Assembly (NCBI GenBank): GCA_029879555.1
Contig: JAOUQB010000040.1
Coordinates: 1 to 11,494, forward strand
Origin: Nitrospirota bacterium
Lineage (GTDB): Bacteria; Nitrospirota; Nitrospiria; Nitrospirales; UBA8639
Length of the DNA stretch: 11,494 bases
Reading direction: 5' to 3'
The notes beneath the pieces are model-generated. The model did not search any database. It was not told the origin of the DNA and saw only the letters and a program-made list of their open reading frames with translations. Positions 9,016 to 11,494 of this stretch are shown here, piece after piece. Numbering within the stretch: position 1 is the stretch's first letter; each line of letters opens with the position of its first letter. The translations under genes and the position numbers were made by a program.

Positions 9016-9032
9016 TGTACCTCCTCTAGCCG

Positions 9033-9038
9033 ATTATA
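9033..9038 (-). promoter_or_regulatory. Candidate proximal -10 element for clpC
   Basis: The minus strand carries a perfect TATAAT 17 nt before the clpC ATG. Initiation from it would give a very short leader starting around or just before the ribosome-binding site. No good -35 lies 16-18 nt upstream (TTGCCA is 22 nt away), so use of this box would need an activator or may be coincidental. Confidence 0.35.
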
Positions 9039-9039
9039 T

Positions 9040-9053
9040 GCGAAACTTTTCGC
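9040..9053. promoter_or_regulatory. Palindrome abutting the proximal clpC -10 (candidate operator)
   Basis: The minus strand reads GCGAAAAGTTTCGC: 6-bp arms GCGAAA/TTTCGC around a 2-nt centre, lying one base upstream of the TATAAT. The position suits a repressor blocking RNA polymerase. It does not resemble the CtsR heptad repeat or the CIRCE element, so the binding protein, if any, is unknown. Confidence 0.35.
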
Positions 9054-9105
9054 TCACCGCTGGCAATCAGAACACACAACAATCACAAGGAAAATTCATG
9101 ATTTT

Positions 9106-9135
9106 AGTCTATCCCTGACCCCCTAAAACTGTCAA
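9106..9135 (-). promoter_or_regulatory. Candidate distal sigma70-type promoter for clpC
   Basis: On the minus strand TTGACA (9135-9130) is a perfect -35, separated by 18 nt from TAGACT (9111-9106), a four-of-six -10. Initiation near 9099 would give a leader of about 84 nt before clpC. This is the best -35/-10 pair I see in the clpC-nadK divergent region. I see no sigma32-like CTTGAA/CCCCAT pair. Confidence 0.45.
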
Positions 9136-9323
9136 GCAACGTTACGTGATGTCATAGGGAGTTTGAACATAAGTCACGACAAACTCTACCAACAAAATTG
9201 ACTCAAAGGAAGCACCAAAATAAGGAAAATATTGCCTAGTCCTTGAAGGCATTCCATGCTTGCTATCGGCTTCATCAAGAGACTACCATCGGCTCTTTAA
9301 ACAAGAACACCCCCTCAAAAGTC

Positions 9324-10184
9324 ATGGCAACCTTTCAAACTATTGGCATTCTCACGAAACCCTCCGCGCCCAACATGCGGCAACGAGTGGAACAGGTTCA
9401 AGCATGGCTAGACGTGCATCGGAAAACTATCCTTCTTGATTCAACTGATATGCCACCCTCACCATCTTGTCCTGAACGACAACGCATTGCAAAGGAAGCC
9501 GATCTCCTGATTGTTCTCGGAGGAGATGGGACGATGTTGAGTGGAGCACGCCTGGTCGAACAACGCGAAATTCCTATTTTAGGCGTCAACATGGGCGGAC
9601 TCGGATTTCTGACTGAAATAAACTTTGATGATTTGCCCCAGGCGTTGGAGAAAATATTCTCCGGAGATTTTCACCTGGACGCCCGGTTAATGCTGAGAGT
9701 GCATATTCGGCGGGCGAACCAGCTCATTGGCTCGTATTCAGCCCTCAACGACGTAGTGGTGAGCAAGGGGCATTTAGTTCGGATGATTTCCACCACCGTA
9801 TCAGTGAATGACGCATTCATGACGAATATGCAAAGTGACGGACTGATCGTTTCGACACCAACTGGATCGACCGCCTATTCCCTCTCAACCAATGGGCCAA
9901 TCCTAGACCCCGGCGTCGAAGCGCTATTAATTAACCCCATTTGCCCCCACACATTGTCTCATCGCCCCTTCCTCACGCCCAATACGGCTGCTATTTCGAT
10001 TCAACTTACGAGTCAAGAACCTGCCATGGCCACCGTTGACGGCCAAGAGGGACAGGAAATCATCACAGGGGATAGGGTCGAGATTCACGCCTCCGACCAC
10101 CGAACGCAACTCATCCGTTTTCCCGGTCGAACCTATTTCGAAGTGCTCCGAACAAAACTCAGGTGGGGCGATGGCTCAGTCTAA
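9324..10184 (+). CDS. nadK: NAD kinase
   Basis: NAD kinase phosphorylates NAD to NADP with ATP or polyphosphate, the only de novo source of NADP. The 286-residue protein has the signature GGDGT (66-70), NMGGLGFLTE (89-98), the NE/D-type motif ALNDVV (140-145), SDGLIVSTPTGSTAY (171-185), a Gly-rich NGPIL segment and the C-terminal DGQ and YFEVLRTKLRWG. I place the start at ATG 9324 because MATFQTIGIL begins the family fold at the usual length. A TTG at 9243 would add 27 residues that do not look like the family. Neither start has a Shine-Dalgarno sequence at proper spacing. It is transcribed away from clpC and appears monocistronic. Confidence 0.94.
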   Translation: MATFQTIGILTKPSAPNMRQRVEQVQAWLDVHRKTILLDSTDMPPSPSCPERQRIAKEADLLIVLGGDGTMLSGARLVEQREIPILGVNMGGLGFLTEINFDDLPQALEKIFSGDFHLDARLMLRVHIRRANQLIGSYSALNDVVVSKGHLVRMISTTVSVNDAFMTNMQSDGLIVSTPTGSTAYSLSTNGPILDPGVEALLINPICPHTLSHRPFLTPNTAAISIQLTSQEPAMATVDGQEGQEIITGDRVEIHASDHRTQLIRFPGRTYFEVLRTKLRWGDGSV

Positions 10185-10302
10185 AATCACACCTCCCAGC
10201 ACATTGACAAAGATTACCCCGGCAGTACAAGAAACCGCTCCCACGCAATGCGTGTGAAGAGAGAATGTCAGAACTATGCAGGGAATATTACAAGAGAGAA
10301 AG

Positions 10303-10323
10303 GCCCGCCTACCCTTAGGGGGC
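10303..10323 (-). terminator. Candidate terminator overlapping the stop of the zinc-ribbon gene
   Basis: On the minus strand GCCC-CCTA pairs with TAGG-C-GGGC around an AGGG loop (8 bp with one bulged C), followed by the tail CTTTCTCTCTTG. The hairpin includes the last two codons and the TAA of the minus-strand gene. The tail is pyrimidine-rich rather than a clean T-run, so confidence is moderate. Confidence 0.4.
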
Positions 10324-10686
10324 GCAATCGGGACATTCACGGCGCTCATCAGCGACATGAAATTCTTCAGAGGTTAGGGGAAAGAGTTGATCGCAGGATT
10401 CGCAATAGCGGATTTCAAAAAACGGCACACCATCTTCGTTAATTTCACAAGGCAGCAATAAATCGAGAGGATCATAGCCCAAAGTTTTCTCATCCGGAAA
10501 TTTCACCACAGCCAGACGAACATTAAAAAACTCGAACACCCCTTCCTGCCCTTTATAGCGATCCTCGTGGCCAATGACATAGACAGGCTGGCCTTTACGT
10601 TTTATACGCAAATCCTTTAAGGTTCTTTCGGTTGGTGTGGCACAATGAAATTCTTCAGATACGGTTGGGTCGCTCATTCTAATCAC
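10315..10686 (-). CDS. Small protein with C-terminal zinc ribbon, function unknown
   Basis: I do not recognise this family. The longest form has 123 residues from GTG 10686; an ATG at 10677 gives 120 residues. The upstream GAGGA is rather close to the GTG and rather far from the ATG, so the start is open. In the 120-residue numbering, residues 25-75 look like a small beta-rich domain (basic KRKGQPVYVIGHE, then VFEFFNVRLAVVKF). The C-terminus has CESC (92-95) and CPDC (115-118), a spacing that fits a zinc ribbon. There is no signal peptide or membrane segment. It stands alone, divergent from the ArsC-like gene and convergent with nadK. Base composition and protein character resemble the neighbours, so it looks native and expressed. 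A regulatory or nucleic-acid-binding role is only a guess from the ribbon. Confidence 0.75.
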   Translation of the reverse strand: MIRMSDPTVSEEFHCATPTERTLKDLRIKRKGQPVYVIGHEDRYKGQEGVFEFFNVRLAVVKFPDEKTLGYDPLDLLLPCEINEDGVPFFEIRYCESCDQLFPLTSEEFHVADERRECPDCAP

Positions 10687-10815
10687 ACATCCTCAATCAA
10701 TACATCGTCACACGTCAGACTGAATCACTAAACGGAACAGCTTGTAGCATGGCCTCAAAATGGAGGTCAAGGTTGAAAAGGATAGTCCCCTCGCCCCCAT
10801 AAAGGAGATCTTAGG

Positions 10816-11166
10816 ATGTCGGAAATTACGATTTACCAAAAACCCACTTGCTCCACCTGCCGGACGGTCATCAAGCTGGTCGAGGAAAGCGGCCTGCCCT
10901 TTACCGCCGTCAATTATTATGAAAAACCCTTCTCTAAATCCAAGCTCAAGGGGCTCCTGAAAAAAGCCGGGCTAAAATCTTCCGACGTCATTAGGAAAAA
11001 GGAAGATATATACAAGCGTCTCAATCTCGCCCAATCCCAATTTACAGATGATGAACTCCTCGACATCATGGTTAAACAACCCGACCTCATTCAACGTCCC
11101 CTCGTCCAAAAAGGTGACCAGGTCATCCTTGCCCGCCCACCAGAAACCGTCAAGCAACTGCTCTAA
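10816..11166 (+). CDS. ArsC/Spx family thioredoxin-fold protein (putative arsenate reductase, glutaredoxin-type)
   Basis: The family contains glutaredoxin-coupled arsenate reductases, YffB-like proteins and the Spx regulators. The 116-residue product starts EITIYQKPTCSTCR. Cys12, Arg60, Arg94 and Arg107 fall at the same positions as the catalytic and oxyanion-binding residues of E. coli plasmid ArsC, but Cys15 also makes a CxxC as in Spx, and the ArsC His8 position is Gln. LIQRPLV (91-97) and the C-terminal ARPPE are typical of the family. The ATG follows AAGGAG with an 8-nt spacer. No arsenic-resistance genes are nearby, so a general thiol-redox role is as likely as arsenate reduction. It stands alone between a divergent and a convergent gene. 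Confidence 0.87.
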   Translation: MSEITIYQKPTCSTCRTVIKLVEESGLPFTAVNYYEKPFSKSKLKGLLKKAGLKSSDVIRKKEDIYKRLNLAQSQFTDDELLDIMVKQPDLIQRPLVQKGDQVILARPPETVKQLL

Positions 11167-11226
11167 AGCACTGTGGTGGGTTTGACTCAAATCTCATCAG
11201 TTGCACAGAGCCGCTCCTTGGAGGGC

Positions 11227-11472
11227 CTAAAATGGCCGCTGAGCAGATTCCGAGCCGCCTGTCCCGAAATATTCGGTTTTGAGATATTGGTAGGCTTCGA
11301 TAATTTTCCGAAGCTCCGGCTCGGAACTGCGATCACCCTGACGACTATCCGGATGAAGCTTTTTGGCACGCTCTCGAAACGCCCGGGTCACCGCCAATAA
11401 CGAGGACCCAAATTCGATGTCTAAGATTTCGAATGCCTGAATGGCGGATCGGACTTCGCCAGCTGCGGCCAT
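11227..11472 (-). CDS. Small J-domain protein (DnaJ-like), possibly continuing past the right edge
   Basis: J-domains stimulate the ATPase of Hsp70 (DnaK) partners through an HPD motif. The 81-residue product is almost only a J-domain: FEILDIEFG (14-22), a basic helix AVTRAFRERAKK (27-38), HPD (40-42) and a helix with ELRKIIEAYQYLK (53-65), then a short polar tail. It has no Gly/Phe region, zinc fingers or C-terminal DnaJ domains. ATG 11472 has GGAG about 6 nt upstream, supporting a true start. The frame nevertheless stays open to the window edge (Ala-Gly-rich), so this could be the C-terminal J-domain of a longer protein. It converges on the ArsC-like gene with 60 bp between them. Confidence 0.8.
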   Translation of the reverse strand: MAAAGEVRSAIQAFEILDIEFGSSLLAVTRAFRERAKKLHPDSRQGDRSSEPELRKIIEAYQYLKTEYFGTGGSESAQRPF

Positions 11473-11494
11473 TGGGTCTCCACCACCTCCAGCT

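Larger units (their letters stand above)
9016..9323. other. Divergent intergenic region between clpC and nadK
   Basis: These 308 bases hold no convincing gene. The clpC side carries the two candidate promoter elements and the palindrome listed separately. Further right is a 7-bp inverted repeat, GAGTTTG (9159-9165) and CAAACTC (9180-9186), with a 14-nt loop. The stretch from about 9190 to 9323 is A-rich and must contain the nadK promoter; TTGCTA followed after 18 nt by TACCAT (near 9260-9290) is a weak possibility. I see no terminator or RNA gene. Confidence 0.6.

Noticed and set aside
10242..10254. Palindrome CACGCA-A-TGCGTG between nadK and the zinc-ribbon gene, considered as a nadK terminator
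   Set aside because: The one-base centre cannot form a normal loop and no T-run follows on either strand.
10760..10960. Plus-strand open frame overlapping the ArsC-like gene in another frame
   Set aside because: It is a frame shadow of a gene with clear family motifs and its own AAGGAG site.
11167..11226. Possible bidirectional terminator between the ArsC-like and J-domain genes
   Set aside because: Only 4-bp arms are present (CTCC/GGAG, and GGCC/GGCC just to the right) and no T-run follows on either strand.
1..11494. CRISPR array, insertion sequence, phage or tRNA/rRNA gene
   Set aside because: I saw no regular direct repeats, transposase-like frames, attachment-site duplications or cloverleaf-type sequence. 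The window is nearly filled with housekeeping genes.

Overview
The window reads as a housekeeping segment of a bacterial chromosome with GC near 50% by eye. It holds eleven recognisable genes or gene parts and one I cannot name. I see no insertion sequences, phage genes, CRISPR arrays, tRNAs or rRNAs. Protein style (a ClpC-type Hsp100, a long-form HflX with a Gly-Leu-Lys-rich N-terminus, a YicC-gmk-rpoZ-coaBC cluster) recalls Nitrospirota such as Nitrospira. That placement is from memory of gene order and protein character, not from a search.

Layout: positions 1-9015 are one long minus-strand block, read right to left as clpC, tsaD, hflX, nth, yicC, gmk, rpoZ, coaBC (coaBC runs off the left edge). 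A perfect 13-bp hairpin with a T-rich tail separates clpC from tsaD, leaving no visible room for a separate promoter before tsaD. From tsaD onward the genes are tightly packed: hflX/nth and nth/yicC meet at or near stop codons, and rpoZ/coaBC are 10 bp apart. The only sizeable gap is 77 bp between gmk and rpoZ. The block covers proteolysis (ClpC), tRNA t6A modification (TsaD), ribosome rescue (HflX), base-excision repair (Nth), RNA turnover (YicC), GMP phosphorylation (Gmk), RNA polymerase assembly (omega) and coenzyme A synthesis (CoaBC).

A divergent region of about 300 bp (9016-9323) separates clpC from plus-strand nadK (NAD kinase). It carries candidate clpC promoters and a short palindrome that would abut the -10 box. 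To the right lie a minus-strand zinc-ribbon protein of unknown function, a divergent plus-strand ArsC/Spx-type thioredoxin-fold protein, and a minus-strand J-domain protein at the right edge.

The most unusual signal is the hflX start. The conserved HflX N-terminus continues about 21 codons upstream of the first ATG/GTG/TTG codon, and the only well-placed initiation site is an ATT codon 7 nt after a perfect AAGGAG. A second point is a CoaC domain that departs from the classic active-site motifs at two positions. I found no convincing novel multi-gene system.
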